This document shows positions 22,328 through 34,709 of a stretch of DNA of 64,000 nucleotides, one piece after another. The DNA comes from Gnetum montanum (Eukaryota; Streptophyta; Gnetopsida; Gnetales; Gnetaceae). The translations under genes and the position numbers were made by a program. The DNA lies in NCBI GenBank assembly GCA_015680685.1, contig MNCI01020127.1, forward strand, positions 706,511 through 770,510. Reading direction: 5' to 3'. Positions within the stretch are counted from its first letter, which is position 1; every line of letters begins with the position of its first letter. Under the pieces are notes generated by a model that did not search any database, was not told the DNA's origin, and saw nothing but the letters and a program-made list of their open reading frames with translations.

Positions 22328-23278
22328 TGATGAGATGCGATATTGCATGCACCGCGATATTGCGTCGTCCCCTGCGATATCGTGTATGCGATATTGCGGT
22401 CCGTCGCCAAATCTATAAATAAGAGGCAGCACTCCCCTCATTTCTCATCCTAGGCTAGAAGTAGGGAAACTCTGGCAGTTTGATCACTCCAGAGATAGAA
22501 TATTTTCCATGTGCCTGTAGTAGGAGTCCCCAAGTGAATGGATCTTTATTCGAGCAGCTTTGTACCTGAACGCAAGTTGTGTACGGTAATAAAGACGAGC
22601 TTTGTGGATAAACCTTGCAGTGCATGGAATAGGTTTTATTACCTGTTATTTCTTACATGTTATTTATTACCTGCATTAGCGTGGCATGAGTATGATCTGA
22701 TTACAAGCATTGACGAATGTGTACGGCTAATCAAGGAATCGGCTACTCATCGCGATTAGTTTCTCTTACCCTTGTCTCCTAGAATGCATGATGAGTACGA
22801 GTTGATTACGATCATCTATGGATGTGTACGGCTAGTCAAAGAATCAGTTGCTCATCACGTTTAGGCTAGTTAAGTGCCTCAATACGACCACTTCGATCAC
22901 GTGCATTACGTGTGGTGATCCCAGTAACGATTAGCGTTTGGTAGCCACAGTTGCATAGTTTAGGGTGTGTACGGTAAGTGGGAATGGATGCTGACGCTAG
23001 TTAATTTAGACTTAGTCCTTAGCTAGAGTTAGCTAGTTTCTCAACCCTTCGCTCTTAGCATAGAAGATATAAAACCATAAAATACCATAAAAATCATATA
23101 CCTCGGACTTACTTAACCATACACCGTGACAACAACAAGTAAGTTTGGAAAGACAACGAATGATTAACCCCAAGTATTCCATGGGACGTTTAGGCATTTA
23201 GTCTGCGGAGTTCGACCGGATCATGCGTGCTATGCTCGTTTCGTATGGTTTAGTGTAGGGGTACCTCACCACTCATCA
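22328..23278 (+). repeat. 3' LTR of element E
   Basis: Same termini and length (951 versus 950 bp) as the 5' LTR. By eye only a few percent different, mostly transitions that often hit GATATC (to GATATT). TATAAATA is intact at about 22414. Followed by the target-site duplication CCAAA. Confidence 0.9.
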
Positions 23279-23560
23279 CCAAAAAAACTATTAAATAAAA
23301 TTCCTTTTTGCTCATTTGTAAACTAAAGACATACCTCTTTTTAAAATTTTTGAATAGTGAATAACAGTGGGTTAGGAATTTCTAAATTTTAAATGCCTCT
23401 ATAAACTACTTCAAATGATGGAATTATAAGCTTCAAAAAATTTCTACAGAGTATATAAAAGTTGACTTGTGTGAACTTTTTTACTCTATTAATGTTAAAG
23501 TTTATATGCTAACTGAATTTCATTGCATTTGTAACAAAATGGTGTTGCCTTAGGATCTTT
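23279..23560 (-). pseudogene. LINE reverse transcriptase, N-terminal palm part (split by element E)
   Basis: Minus-strand translation with stops gives 'FEAYNSII.SSL.RHLKF', which matches the KAYDS(I/V)xRxxLWxxL block of plant LINE RT (catalytic Asp now Asn), followed by about 40 codons leading into the GVRQGC box continued at 18599. It belongs to the same LINE as 17700-18599. Sequence further right (to about 24350) may be more upstream LINE ORF2, but I could not identify domains there. Confidence 0.6.
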
Positions 23561-25113
23561 TATAGGGAGATACACTTTTTGTAATTAAGAGAATAACATT
23601 GATATTATGGAAATATAAAATCATAGCTCTCTTTATAATGGTAACTGTTGCTTGTAATCCTAGCAATTATAAGTATAGTAAGTCTTACTAATTGAGCTGC
23701 TTACGAATCATTGTATGATGAACAAAGTCAAATAGTACTAAATCCATAACTTTGTAATTATTTCTAGTTCTAGTAATTCATAATCATCATCTTTGGATTT
23801 ATTATATCTCTAAGTTCTGCTTTACATTAAGTTCCTAAGAACTTATTGTATTTTGGTGATGTTGCTCTTCTTATTAGTGCACCTTTTTTTGGTTCATATC
23901 CACTTCTCCATTACAAGGTTCTAATATACTTACAATTGTTATTTGTAACTCAATGTATTATAAACTTCTATAGTTATGATACACTTCTTCGTATGCCTTC
24001 CTTTCACGGAGTGTTACAAAATACCTTTTCTTAAGTTTTTCTTTTTTTACTATTGTAACCTTCGTGATGGCCTTCACTTCTTATTTAAGAAACTAGATAA
24101 CATATGCCATAACTTAGATCTTCTCATTCTCTTTAGGAAACCAAGATCCTTTGATGTAAGGATTACTTTTTTCTTCTACAACACTTCTTTAATATTCAGT
24201 CACTTCTTTAACCTTTTAGTTTTGGTACTTGGGTGCTCGTTACAAATTTTGTGTTTCATAATAGCTTCTTGCATTGCTCCATGCTCTTGTTTGCTCTTGT
24301 GACATAAAACAGTTATTCTTCATAATTTTACAAATTGTTATGATTCGTAAACTCTTATGTATTACAAAAATTGTTGTAGGTGTTGCTCCAATTCCACTTC
24401 CTTATCTTACTTAGTCTCTCATACTTATTCTTTATTCTTCTTCATTCCTTTTACCTATTCTTCATATGTTCTAAAGTAAGCAATTATGCTTTCTTAACCT
24501 TCATAAAGAGTTTTGATTATTTATTGAGTCATCATGATCATTTGTAATTGTTGTTGGATTATGTTAAGAAACTAATGATGGTACTTTAACTTAAGAGTAT
24601 ACTCCAATAATCAATAAAATATTTTAAAGTGATGAGATGATCTCTAATAGAATGTGGTTACCTAAGTGTTGTTAGGAAATCACATGTATCTGACTTTATT
24701 CAACACATCTTCTAAGCATATTAAAGAACTTTCTTTATTTTAATCTTAAAAAGATTTGCAAAATGGTAGTACAAATAGTATTTTGAAAACTTTAGGGTAG
24801 TGTACAAGAAAATAAACTATCATAGCCTTACAAGATTTAGTTATTTAATTTAATGCATATGATTAATTTTTTAATGTTGTCAATTGCATTTTAATGAATT
24901 AGCTTTAATATTCTTGGTTAAATTACATGATTACATTACTATCATTACTGTTATTATTATTGTTATTATTACTAGTTTCCTACATTAGTAAATGCAATCC
25001 GCTTATTAGGATATTTTGTTAATGTTTTGTATCCCTTATTTTACTACTACTAGAGCTTAGTCATAGATCTACTTCATATTTTATGATTAAATATTGAAAT
25101 CCAATTACCCTAG
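23561..25113. other. Unassigned AT-rich DNA, possibly more LINE
   Basis: Short T-rich ORFs only (for example 23976-24302 plus), which look like low-complexity sequence. An ATT/TTA-rich simple repeat lies around 24930-24975. No pair of repeats or domains recognised. Confidence 0.5.
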
Positions 25114-25992
25114 TGATGAGTGATGGAGTAATCCAACACCCAACCATATAAGTCACAAGTGTTTACGCACAACTAGATCATAATTTGTGGATGAGGCAAT
25201 TTGAATATGCCAATAATTAGTTTAAGTTCAAGACTATTAGCTTCCCACATGGAGCTAGTGAAGTCTATATGTATGGTTTAGCTCACTATGAGGTCTATGA
25301 TAATTGATGTTGTTGGGCCATTGATACTCCTAGTGAACATGATGAAATGGAAATACTTTCTAAGTCTAAGTAAAATAATAAGCAAATCTATTCTATTCTA
25401 AGGTGATGGATATCTGATCCTAGCCTACTATACATGCTTTGGACTCATTTAGTCATCACTGGGATTACCAAGTGTACCACTATTCGGCATGCTAAGCGAT
25501 AATACTACTAGGTTACTAGATAACTACACTTAGCACTCGAAACTAGTCATATCCATACTACTTAATTTTCATATGTAAAAGAAAGTGCTTATAAAGTAAA
25601 TGATTAACTAGGGAAAACAAGAACAATTATTCTAAGTAAATAGAAAGAAAACTAAGTGGATGTTGCAATGATGATAAACAATTTTGATCTTTATTGCTAG
25701 AAATGAATTGTGTCCAGTACAATTTATTCAAATAAAGACACCATACAATCACTCAACACCACTCTATGGGTATACACTTCTAAGTGCTAAAGACTAAATT
25801 CACAAAAACAAACTAAAAGAGTTTTGCTGTTGTTGAATAAAATCTATTGTGGATTCATGTGTCTAAGTGTTGTATTTATAGGTTGGCACGTATTTTGCAA
25901 TATCGCATATATGACAATGTAGCTAGTGCTACAATATTGGAGTTATGCTATTGTATATTTGATATCGTAGTTTGCCAAATTTGGATTTATCA
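25114..25992 (-). repeat. 3' LTR of element F
   Basis: On the minus strand it starts TGATAAATCC after the polypurine end GTGGAGGTA and ends CTCATCA. Contains the GATATCG/CAATATTG palindromes in U3 (about 25900-25975), TATTTATAG (reverse TATA, about 25875) and the shared AATAAAGATC R region. Closest to the LTR at 9945-10762. Confidence 0.8.
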
Positions 25993-26778
25993 TACCTCCA
26001 CGACTGATTAAAAACTTGTCCTTGAGTTAAAACAAACTAAGGATAGAGTTCCTTACAAAATTAGGAGGTAGATTTACATGATACTATTTACAAGACTCTT
26101 TATGTTGTAGTGGTGTTTTTACAAAAATATAACACATGACATGATAGAAAACTTTAACAAAAAAAAAAAAAAAAAACTTGATGAAGCTTGGTGGAGCCTA
26201 TGTAGGTCATAGTGGTGGTGGCTCCTCCATTGGTTGTTTTCCCTTTTCATCAAGCTTTTTATATATGTTTAAGAGTGCTTGAAGTTTTTCTCCTTCATTC
26301 TTGGATCATGTACCATCCATGCCTATTGTGAGATGTGTGATGAAGTGGGTAAATCCCATGAACATGGTAGATATGGGAACATTTGGTTAGCCTTGACATA
26401 CCATGCCACAAACTATCTCCTCTCTCCTTCAAATACTTTGGCCTTTGCTCATAGTTCATGGTAATCTAACAATCTTCTAGCCACGTTTGCTACAACATTT
26501 TTTTGCCCCTAGTAGCTAGCCTTTACTAGTAATTCAGAGTTTGTTGCCTAAAGTTTCTATAAGGCATCTTTCCATTATGCAAACTCCTTTTCATACAAAG
26601 CATATGTGGTTGCTACTTGCTATTCAAGTTCATTTCTAGACCTTCCTATTGTTAACATGGCCAAGTTAGTGTAATGAAGGTTAACTAATCCCATGTACTC
26701 TTTTAGGTCTTCTATTTGTAGGTCTTTATTTTTTACTTTGATTTGGTGGACATGAGAATAACTATTTAGGATGGGCTG
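25993..26778 (-). pseudogene. Extra ORF of element F, C-terminal half
   Basis: Minus-strand translation with stops matches element A's extra ORF from about 9180 to 9790: the coiled-coil end 'YMGLVNLHYTNLAMLTIG', then 'GQKNVVANVARRLLDYHEL' and 'FVAWYVKANQMF'. It ends at the polypurine tract next to the LTR. It is broken at 26778 by element C and continues at 62240. An 18-base A run at about 26158 (plus strand) is a simple repeat. Function unknown; see the element A entry. Confidence 0.7.
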
Positions 26779-27666
26779 TGATCAGCAGCGAATACCCCTA
26801 CACTCAACCATACGAATCACAAAGCATTCACATGTGATTTGGTCAAATTCTATGGACTCTATGTCTTCTAGTACACTAGCCTCTAGGAAGTGAACTTTCC
26901 CTAATAGTCATTCGTTGTCTTCCTAGTGACACTTATGATATGCAAGGGTATGGTTAAGTGTAATCGAGGCATATGATTTTTATTATTTTTATGTTTTATG
27001 TTTTGGGTGATTAAAATAAAGAATGAAAGGAATGAAGTAATTTAATTGCTAATTTAACCCAACCAACTAACCAATGTCTAACTAATCCTAACATAAGCAT
27101 TTAGTCCCACTTTATGTACACATCTTGAACAAGTATAATGCTACTAGGTTACCAAAGATTAAGCATTGCTAAGATTACCATGCATCATGTGCATGCTCGA
27201 AGTGGTCGTACTTATGTGCTTAATTAATTGCTATTTAATCTAGCTTAATTTAGTTTAATTACTTAAAATATTAAATAAAATTATTGAAAACATTGAATGC
27301 ATAAAGAAAACATTTAATCTAGTTGAAGTGCTACAAGGTTTATCAGAAAGCTTGTCTTTATCGCTACACACACTATCATGCTTAGGTACAATAGTGCTCA
27401 AATAAAGATCCATACACTCAATGATTCCTGCTATGGGCACTTGAGAAAATATTCTAACTCTGGGAAAGAAAAACTACAAGAGCTTTGCTATGCTATGACT
27501 AATTGACTTCAAAACCATGTGCCCAAGTGTTATATTTATAGGTCAATACACATTTCATGATATTGGATATTCAACACTGCTTCTAGGTCCCCAATATTAG
27601 GTATTTGATGTCAAGGCTTCGATATCGAATATCCAATATTTAAGCTAGACAAAATACACTTCATCA
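26779..27666 (-). repeat. 3' LTR of element C
   Basis: On the minus strand it starts TGATGAAGTG after 'tcatgggggta' and ends GCTGATCA. U3 has GATATTGG/GATATCG palindromes (27545-27650). Homologous to 61625-62239, which lacks about 275 bp of it. Confidence 0.8.
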
Positions 27667-29680
27667 TACCCCCATGATTGAATAAAAACTTGTCCTCAAG
27701 TGAACAGGAGGAACAAGTCCCTTATAAAATATTGGAAAAGTATGGGATTATTGACTAACATGAAAACTAATTTAAACAAAACAAATAGATTCTAAGTGCC
27801 CAAGTGCATGAATTTACAATCTTTTACAAAATTGGATGTTCATGATAATAGAATTGAACACTTTGGCTAAAATTGACATCCAACTCCTCTCGTAGTTGAA
27901 GAATGAGGAAGAAGATTTAACGATCATGAAGGGGCCTCATCAAATGGTGCTGCTACTAATTCCTTGGTAAAGATAGTCCTGCTTCCAATCCATGCCCCCC
28001 ACTACAATCACAAAAAAATTATGGATTAGTGTGTAATGTGTGACTTATAGCTTTTAGATACCTTGTCTCATCAACAGTTATACTTGGCTAGGTTGTGATT
28101 ATGTTGAATTGATTCTTTTAATAGCATTAGTGGGAAGATTGAAAAATGGGGTAAAATGGATAAGTGATCCATTATCAAATTCTAAAAATCCCAAATGCAA
28201 TGAAATGTTTGAAGAGGGTTAAAGAATTCACAACAACAAAAAAGAGGATTTCATTGAAAAACATTGTGAAGATGTACATAATTGGATGTCATCGATGGGA
28301 CACAAAAAAGGATTTGATTGTGAGAATGCCTAAGGATAAAGAACTTAACTAACCCAACCACAAGGTATGCAAGTGGATCCTCCCCAAAGTAGGCACATGC
28401 CCTTTATTGCCCTTACATATCCTCAAACCAAGGAGTCCACAGACCCCGTGTGTGATTAATGGTTATGGAAAGTTAAGTATGAGAACCTAGAAAACACTAC
28501 CTAATAATTTTGACACATCAAACCAACACATCAAACAAGGACATGAACACCAGAAGTGAGGTGAGGCATAGAAAGCATAGATAGATGAGAGAGATAAAGT
28601 GGAGTGGAATTCTTGATTAAGGTCACATGAAGTCCCTCATGAATTTTGCGGTTAAATAACTTAATAAAATCCATCCTTAGTCTAGACTAAAACCAACCAT
28701 GTTTAGTGACTTTGCATCACCACTCTAAGATTGGTCCATCTCCTTGAGATAGAAGAGTGCTCCCACAAAACAACCACCATTCCTTATTTAAGTAGAAAAG
28801 AGAAGTAAGAAGTGAGAAAGGGCCTTAGTTAGAGGGGACTTTCATGCATGGGTAACATGTCTTGCTAGTCCCATAACCAGTGTTTGTGGCTTGTTTATTT
28901 TGTTTAAGGGATGTGCTTTGAATTCCCATTATTTTTTTTTACTTTTGAGTTTTTAAAAGAAACCACACCATGTAAAGACTTATTCAACTTCCTATTATTG
29001 GTTGACATGGAATAGTAAGAAATCCATGAAAATACTAATGCACCCAAGTAAGTAGAATAGTACAAAGAGTATTGAGTCCCCTTGAAGTCACATCCTATTC
29101 AAACCTTTGAATCATTTCCAAGTCTAGAAACTACCAAGGTCACAAGTTCGTTAAAGTTTTACTTAAGAAAAAGGGACCTCATACTTCCAAAATAAGGAAA
29201 ACCATAGAGTTTGGATGGGTGGATGTCATGGACTCACTACCTGTTTCATGAAAAAGAAACCATGTCTTAGTTATCAATAACAAAATTCAAAGCTAAAATC
29301 TAGACACTAATAATCAAATAATCAAATAGCACATGCCCACATCAAGCACACCAGACTATACTGAGTTGGCAATAAGACACGTTATTGTTAGAACATAATA
29401 GGAAAAGCACACCAAAATAAGGAAAAATATACAAAAAATTGTAAAATATTCAAGAAAAATAAAACATACTAATGATGTTGTAAAAAAAATTGGAAAAAAT
29501 TAATAAAGTAAAAAAAAATGTGTAAGATAAAGAAGGCATAAAAAAATGTATAAAACAAAAAGATGAAAAATTGAGGAGCCACTCTAATGGTTAGCATGGA
29601 TAACCATCTCCCCCTAACTAAGTTGAAAAGATGAGATTTGAAAGATTGAGCATGGTTGTCCATCTGATGAGGCATTTATT
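27667..29680 (-). other. 3' untranslated region of element C
   Basis: 27667-27760 matches the 3' ends of the other Athila-like elements ('CTTGAGGACAAGTTTTTATT' before the polypurine tract). About 28830-29110 is the reverse-strand counterpart of 5070-5600 and 37300-37720. No coding potential recognised, and no extra ORF between integrase and the 3' LTR. The A/T-rich part at 29400-29570 is low complexity. Confidence 0.6.
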
Positions 29681-29689
29681 GCACTAGCT

Positions 29690-30990
29690 TGCTTAAGCTC
29701 ATGGAAAGGTTTGACTTGCTATGTGTTGACTAGTTGCTTTTTGTTTGGGCTTTCAAGTTTGTAGATTAACATGACCCTAGAATAAGAGTTTTCATAAATG
29801 ATGTAAGGCCCTTTCCACAACATTTGGACCTTAGTTTGTTGAGGTATGTGTGTGAGGTTCTAGTAGAGGACCTTATCTCTTGGTTGAAATTTGACTTTCC
29901 TAATCTAAGGTCATGATGCTTTTTACTAAATGCCTTGTGTAACTCATTAGATGATAGGACTACTAATCATTTTTTATCTAGTAGATTGAGATTCATTAAT
30001 CTTTCTCTTTGTACTAGACTTAAGTCATGTTCAAGGTCACATGCTATTGAAAGTGCATGGAGCTTGGATTGAATAGGAAGAATTGGTAATTTTCTATACA
30101 CCAACTCATAGGGAGAGTAGCCTATAGGGAACTTCTAGTTGAAGTGGTAGGCCCAGAGGGCATTAATGAGTTTTGTGCTCTAGTCTCTCCTATGTTTGCT
30201 AACTATTCTTGTTAAAATCTTAGTGATTTCCCTATTTGTAACCTCAACTTAATCATTGGCTTGGGGGTGGTAAGGTGTTATTAATTTATGCTCAACCCTT
30301 AAGCGTTGCATGATCTTTCAAAAGGTAGTGCTTGTAAAATGGATTCTATTGTTAGAAATTAGTGCATGTGGCACACCAAACTTGTTTACAACATTCTATT
30401 GTATAAACTAAGTAGCATTAGAAGATGTAAATTAGGTGATGGCTACTACTTTTGCCCATTTTGTGTAGTAATTAATGATGAAAATTATGTACATCTTTCC
30501 ATTTGACATGGATATGATGGAACCCATAAAGTTAATGCCCCAGATGTCAAAGGGTTCTAGTAGTTGAAGCCACTATTGAGGTCCCTCCATACAAGTGGTC
30601 ATTCCACCATTACATTGGCAATATTTAGAAGAGTTGAAAAATTGATGCACATCCTTGAAAAGTATTGGCTAGTAATATCTTTCCAGCAAGATCTTAATGG
30701 TCGTGTGTCTCCCTACATAGTGGCCCCCACAAGGACCCTCATGAGGATTCTAGAGAATGCATAGTTGATTAGCATTAGGGACATACCAACGAACTAGGCC
30801 ATCGACACACACCTTGTAGAGGTGCCCATTGATCTCCATGAAGTGTTTCACCCAGGGAAGAAACTATTATTTCTTCCTATAGTCTAGCTCTTGTGGCATC
30901 TCTTGAGTGAAAAGATAGGTGAGAATTCCATTGTACCATTTAGGCTTAGTGGATAATTATTTAGCTATAGCCCCAACAAAGAGGAGTTCA
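29690..30990 (-). pseudogene. Integrase remnant of element C
   Basis: Minus-strand translation around 30290-30060 gives 'TPYHPQAND.VEVTNREITK', 'STKLINALWAYHFN' and 'FPIGYSPYELVYRKLPILP', the end of the DDE core and start of the C-terminal domain of a Ty3/gypsy integrase. The catalytic Glu of the 'GQVE' position is readable (VEV). Numerous stops. 30270-30990 is duplicated at 1-760. The N-terminal zinc-binding part (towards 30990) is poorly preserved. Confidence 0.75.
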
Positions 30991-30998
30991 TTAGGAAA

Positions 30999-31400
30999 CT
31001 AATTAGATAGTGGGATTTCCTCCTCTTTGTTGTTCCATCTCAACTGAGACAAGTGGTTAGTGACTGCATTCTTAGTTTCCTTTTGATCTACCATCATAAG
31101 ATTGAATTCTTGCAAGATCACTAGGCACCATGTGACACTAGGGCTCACCGTTGGCTTATTTATCAAGAAGAAAATTACACTATGGTTTGTGTACATGAAC
31201 ACCTTGTATTCAAGCACATAGTGCCAAAATTTCTCCAAGGAAAACATCACTACCATAAATTATTTTTTTGTGATGTTGTAGTTTAGTTGTACACCCACAA
31301 TGCTTTGGCTTATGTAGTGAATGTAATAAGGACATTTTTTATTGTCTAACTGCATAAGCATGACCCCCAAGGCATAGTTTGATGTATCTTTCATGACATG
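30999..31400 (-). pseudogene. RNase H domain of element C
   Basis: Same domain as 775-1130: 'KDTSNYALG' at the upstream end, then 'EKFWHYVLEYKVFMYTNHS' and 'TWCLVILQEFNLMM'. In the living element it removed RNA from the hybrid during DNA synthesis. A stop near 31260 splits the frame. Only one RNase H domain is visible, in contrast to element D. Confidence 0.75.
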
Positions 31401-31409
31401 AAATGGTTT

Positions 31410-32430
31410 GGATTAGTCTGATCCTTGTAGATTGGAGTTTCTATGATTTTCTCCTTCAGTTATTGAAATGCATTTTCACATTCCTTGGTCCAAACAAATG
31501 GATCATCTTTCTTTGTTAGTTTGACCAATGGTTTTGTGATCTTAGAGAAATTCTCTATGAATCTTCAATAGTAACCTGTGTATCCAAGGAATGATGAGAT
31601 ATCTTTTATAGTTTCTAGTTGACAAGTAAGTGCTTGGATAACCCTAATCTTTTCACTGTCAACATCAATCCTTTCTTGTAAGATTCTATGCCCCAACACA
31701 ATGCCCTCCTAGAGCATCAGATGGATCTTTTGCCAATAAACTAAAGGTTCATCTCCACACACCTTTTAAGCACTTGTTTAAGGTAGTTCAAGGCTTGCTC
31801 AAATGTAGCCTCATAAGTGGAGAAGTCATCCATGAAGACTTCCATCCTGCTACTGATCTACTACTAAAAAAATACTCAAGACTAGGCATTGGAATGTGGC
31901 AAGAACATTACATAGGCCAAATGACATATTTCAATATGTTAAAGTCCCTTAGGGACTCATGAATGTTATTTTTTCTTGATCCTTTGGCACGATCTAGATT
32001 TGGTTATAGCCATTATAATCATCTAGAAAATTATAATAGTAATGCCTAGATATAGTATCTAACACTTGATTCAAAAATGACAATAGGAAGTGATCTTTGA
32101 ATGTTTCCATGTTAAATAGCCAGAAGTTGATGTAGACCCATCACTTATCACCTTTCCTTAGAATAATCATGAGTGGGATAACCTACTCATTATCTATAAT
32201 GGCATAGATAAACCCACATTGATGAGTTGTTTGATTTCCTCTTTGATGATTTGCTTCAATTTTGTGTTCAACCACCACTATGGTTAGCTCTTTAGCTTCA
32301 TGGTTGGATCAGTGTAGATATGATGCTAGCATATCCTAAGAACAATCCTTATGAGTTTAGGATATGACCAAGAAAAGGCTATTGGTCATTTATTAATCAC
32401 CTTCAACAACATCTATTTCTATTTAGAAGC
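31410..32430 (-). pseudogene. Reverse transcriptase of element C
   Basis: The catalytic box reads VFMDDFS (codons around 31825-31842), followed by 'YEATFEQALNYLKQVLKRC'. Upstream segments such as the 'INQLM...' palm block (around 32220) can be followed with stops. The same region at 1140-2560 differs at only a few percent of positions by eye. It is decayed beyond function, with several TAG/TGA codons at former Gln/Arg positions. Confidence 0.75.
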
Positions 32431-32829
32431 AAGATTAACATGATTATTACTAGCTTCCCATTTTTCAAGAGTGCATATTCCATGTTGGTAGGTAGAGTTT
32501 TCAACTCTTCCCAATAGGTATCATCATTTTCATCATCAAAGGATTGTTGATGAACTTACTCTGGTTTATCCATGCCTTCTATGTAGGCACATGTTAGGCT
32601 CTCAACAAGTTCCATGCAAAGTGTTGGAGCTACTCTTAGGATCAGTTGTTAGCCACTCGGTGTCCTCCTGCTTTGTGGTTGCTACGTACAAGCACCTTTG
32701 AATTTCAAATATATCAACACAGTAACTGCATTCTGTGATAGATACACTGTTAATGACCCATAGTTTCTACACATAGTTGTACCCTATATCACTTTATGTT
32801 ATGCATGAAAATTTATTCCTCTTGATCTT

Positions 32830-33440
32830 TCTGAATGCATTTTCTTTAGAGATTTTAAGGGAAAGGTCTCAGATCCTTAATTATGCATCAATAGTGCTCA
32901 ACCAAGCCCTTTCCATGATGATTGGGAAGTTCGCTTTGTAATTGTCCACTTAGATTACTAGTAAATTAGCATGGTAGGACCACCTATAAACAATGGTCAT
33001 AATGTCCTTCACTAGTCCCAAGGGAATAGTGATGAACTAATTAGCCAATTCGAAATGGATATTACTCTTCTCAAGTGGAGGAAGGTTCCAAGCTTTATAC
33101 ATATAAGGAAAAATTAGATTAACACCATAATTTGAATCCAAAAGAGACTTTAAAGGCTCATTCCTAGCGATTTGAAGGTAAATAAGGGAACTTCTAGGAT
33201 CATATAGTTTCCTAGGAAGGTGATCAACTTTTATCCAATTAGTTAATACATGAGTTAGCATGACAGTATGCACTTTTGGAGATGTTTGGTTTGAAGAGGA
33301 CTTGAATGAATTAGATGCATATGGAGATGAAAAATTAGGGTTTCAAGCTACAAGTGTATGTGAGGGTTTAGTTGGGCTATTGGTTTCTAAAGAAAGGTCC
33401 TTTTCGTGATTTAGTTTCCAAACCACTTAGCTAAGGTGAT
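32830..33440 (-). pseudogene. Protease region of element C
   Basis: 'WIKVDHLPRKLYDPRSSLIY' then 'LLDSNYGVNLIF' (active site DSG changed to DSN), then 'KAWNLPPLEKSNIHFEL', parallel to element E's intact protease (VLDSGSRVNLIS ... AWNLPQLKKSN). A clear open stretch is 33037-33273. Non-functional. Confidence 0.7.
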
Positions 33441-33462
33441 GATTATAAGTTAACACCCCTCG

Positions 33463-33789
33463 TCATGTTGCGTTGTTGTAGTTGAGGTGGAATTTCTCCT
33501 TGCATTGACGGAGCAAGCGATAATTGGGTTGAGGGTGGAGAAGCATATGTAGAAGGATGAGAAGGGTAATAGGAATATGGGACTTTCCCTCTAGTATATG
33601 GCAAATAAGTTCTATAGTAGAAGGTGGCATGATTGGAAGAGTCATGTGGGAAAATGGATTGCTAAACATAGTATCCATATGGATTTGGTTGCCAGTAAGC
33701 ATATTGCTACCTTGGTGGTGGCATCCCTCATGATTGTGGATGTTGCCACTACTAGTACTACTCATATAGTTGTGGTGGAGCTTCACTTG
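33463..33789 (-). pseudogene. Gag C-terminal fragment of element C, cut by element B
   Basis: Asn/His/Ser/Pro-rich gag tail ('SSTSSGNIHNHEGCHHQGSN'). It stops exactly at the TGATGAG start of B's LTR. The 5 bases before it are ACTTG, the same as at 3515-3519. The middle of gag (about 1.2 kb in B's own gag) is missing between here and 41571. The longest ORF extends into B's LTR by chance. Confidence 0.7.
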
Positions 33790-34585
33790 TGATGAGACAC
33801 CATTGTAAGGCCCCAACATCATGTACCCAATGTCAGGGCTAATAAGAAACATGCTGGGGTGATCAAATGAGACAAGTAGTAATAGTTAGTAAATAGTTGT
33901 AGTTCTCAGTTTCTTCTTTGAAATTCTATTATTCCTAGTGCATTCCTATAGTATGATGCTTGTAATTGTACAACACCTTTGTTTGAGTGCGACGTACTTG
34001 GACACGTTACATGACTAGCAATAAAGATCGAGATCACTTTCATCATTGTAGCATCCATTTAGATTATTGTGGCTTTAATTATTTAATGCTTTCTTTAGTT
34101 AAACATTTCCATTTATTATTATATATTGTTCTTGTTGTTAAGTAGAATTCATATGCCTTAATCATGAATGTTTAACTGTAAATACTGGGTAATCCAAAGG
34201 TGTATCATTTGGCATAACCAGTGACGTACACTTGGTAATCCCAGAAGTAGCTTCACAAAGTCCAAGATATGTACAGATGATTAAGCACAAATACTCATCA
34301 CCATAGGATAGTTTAGATCTTATTTTCCATTATCCCTTAGTTTAATTAATTTATCTCTTTTTGACATCAGGAGTAGTGTAGAAAGTAGACAACATCATAC
34401 ACTTGAATTTGGACTAAACCATATGTGACAAAGCTACCACTAGTCCAAGTGGGAAGACAACGAATTGCAATTAGAGCATAATGATCTAGATGCCACAACT
34501 AGTCCTATCCAAAGAATTCAACTAGATCATGCATGAATGCTTGTGATTTGTATGGTTGAGCATAGGGGTACCTTGCCACTCATCA
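33790..34585 (+). repeat. 5' LTR of element B (TATA box deleted)
   Basis: TGATGAG...CTCATCA. Very similar to 3520-4369 but lacking about 60 bp near 33848, including the TATA box (cctataaatatgg) that is present at 3615 and 41215. Confidence 0.85.
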
Positions 34586-34604
34586 TTTATGCCATTGCAG
34601 GGGA
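34586..34604 (+). promoter_or_regulatory. Primer binding site of element B
   Basis: TTTATGCCATTGCAGGGGA, a degenerate tRNA-Asp-type site directly after the LTR; compare 4370-4388 and 19550-19567. Confidence 0.7.
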
Positions 34605-34709
34605 CAGTGCTAGTTATCTAGATTAGTTATATTATACACGATCGCTGTAAAGGTATTAATGATATATCTTTTAGAAAATATTGTTGACACACACAATAGA
34701 CCAACAACA

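Larger units (their letters stand above)
18600..23278 (+). mobile_element. Element E: short Athila-like LTR element with only protease left, TSD CCAAT/CCAAA
   Basis: Two near-identical LTRs (18600-19549, 22328-23278) flank about 2.8 kb. The flanking 5 bp are CCAAT (18595-18599) and CCAAA (23279-23283), a target-site duplication with one mismatch. Joining the flanks restores continuity of the LINE GVRQGC box. The inside has a primer site, a remnant gag end, protease, and then non-coding sequence. RT, RNase H and integrase are absent, so it could only have moved with proteins from a relative. An 810-base gap hides part of it, but that gap is too small for a full pol. Confidence 0.9.

Noticed and set aside
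23846-24302. Possible LINE endonuclease or gene in T-rich ORFs
   Set aside because: No endonuclease motifs were recognised on either strand; the ORFs are Phe/Leu-rich low-complexity translations.
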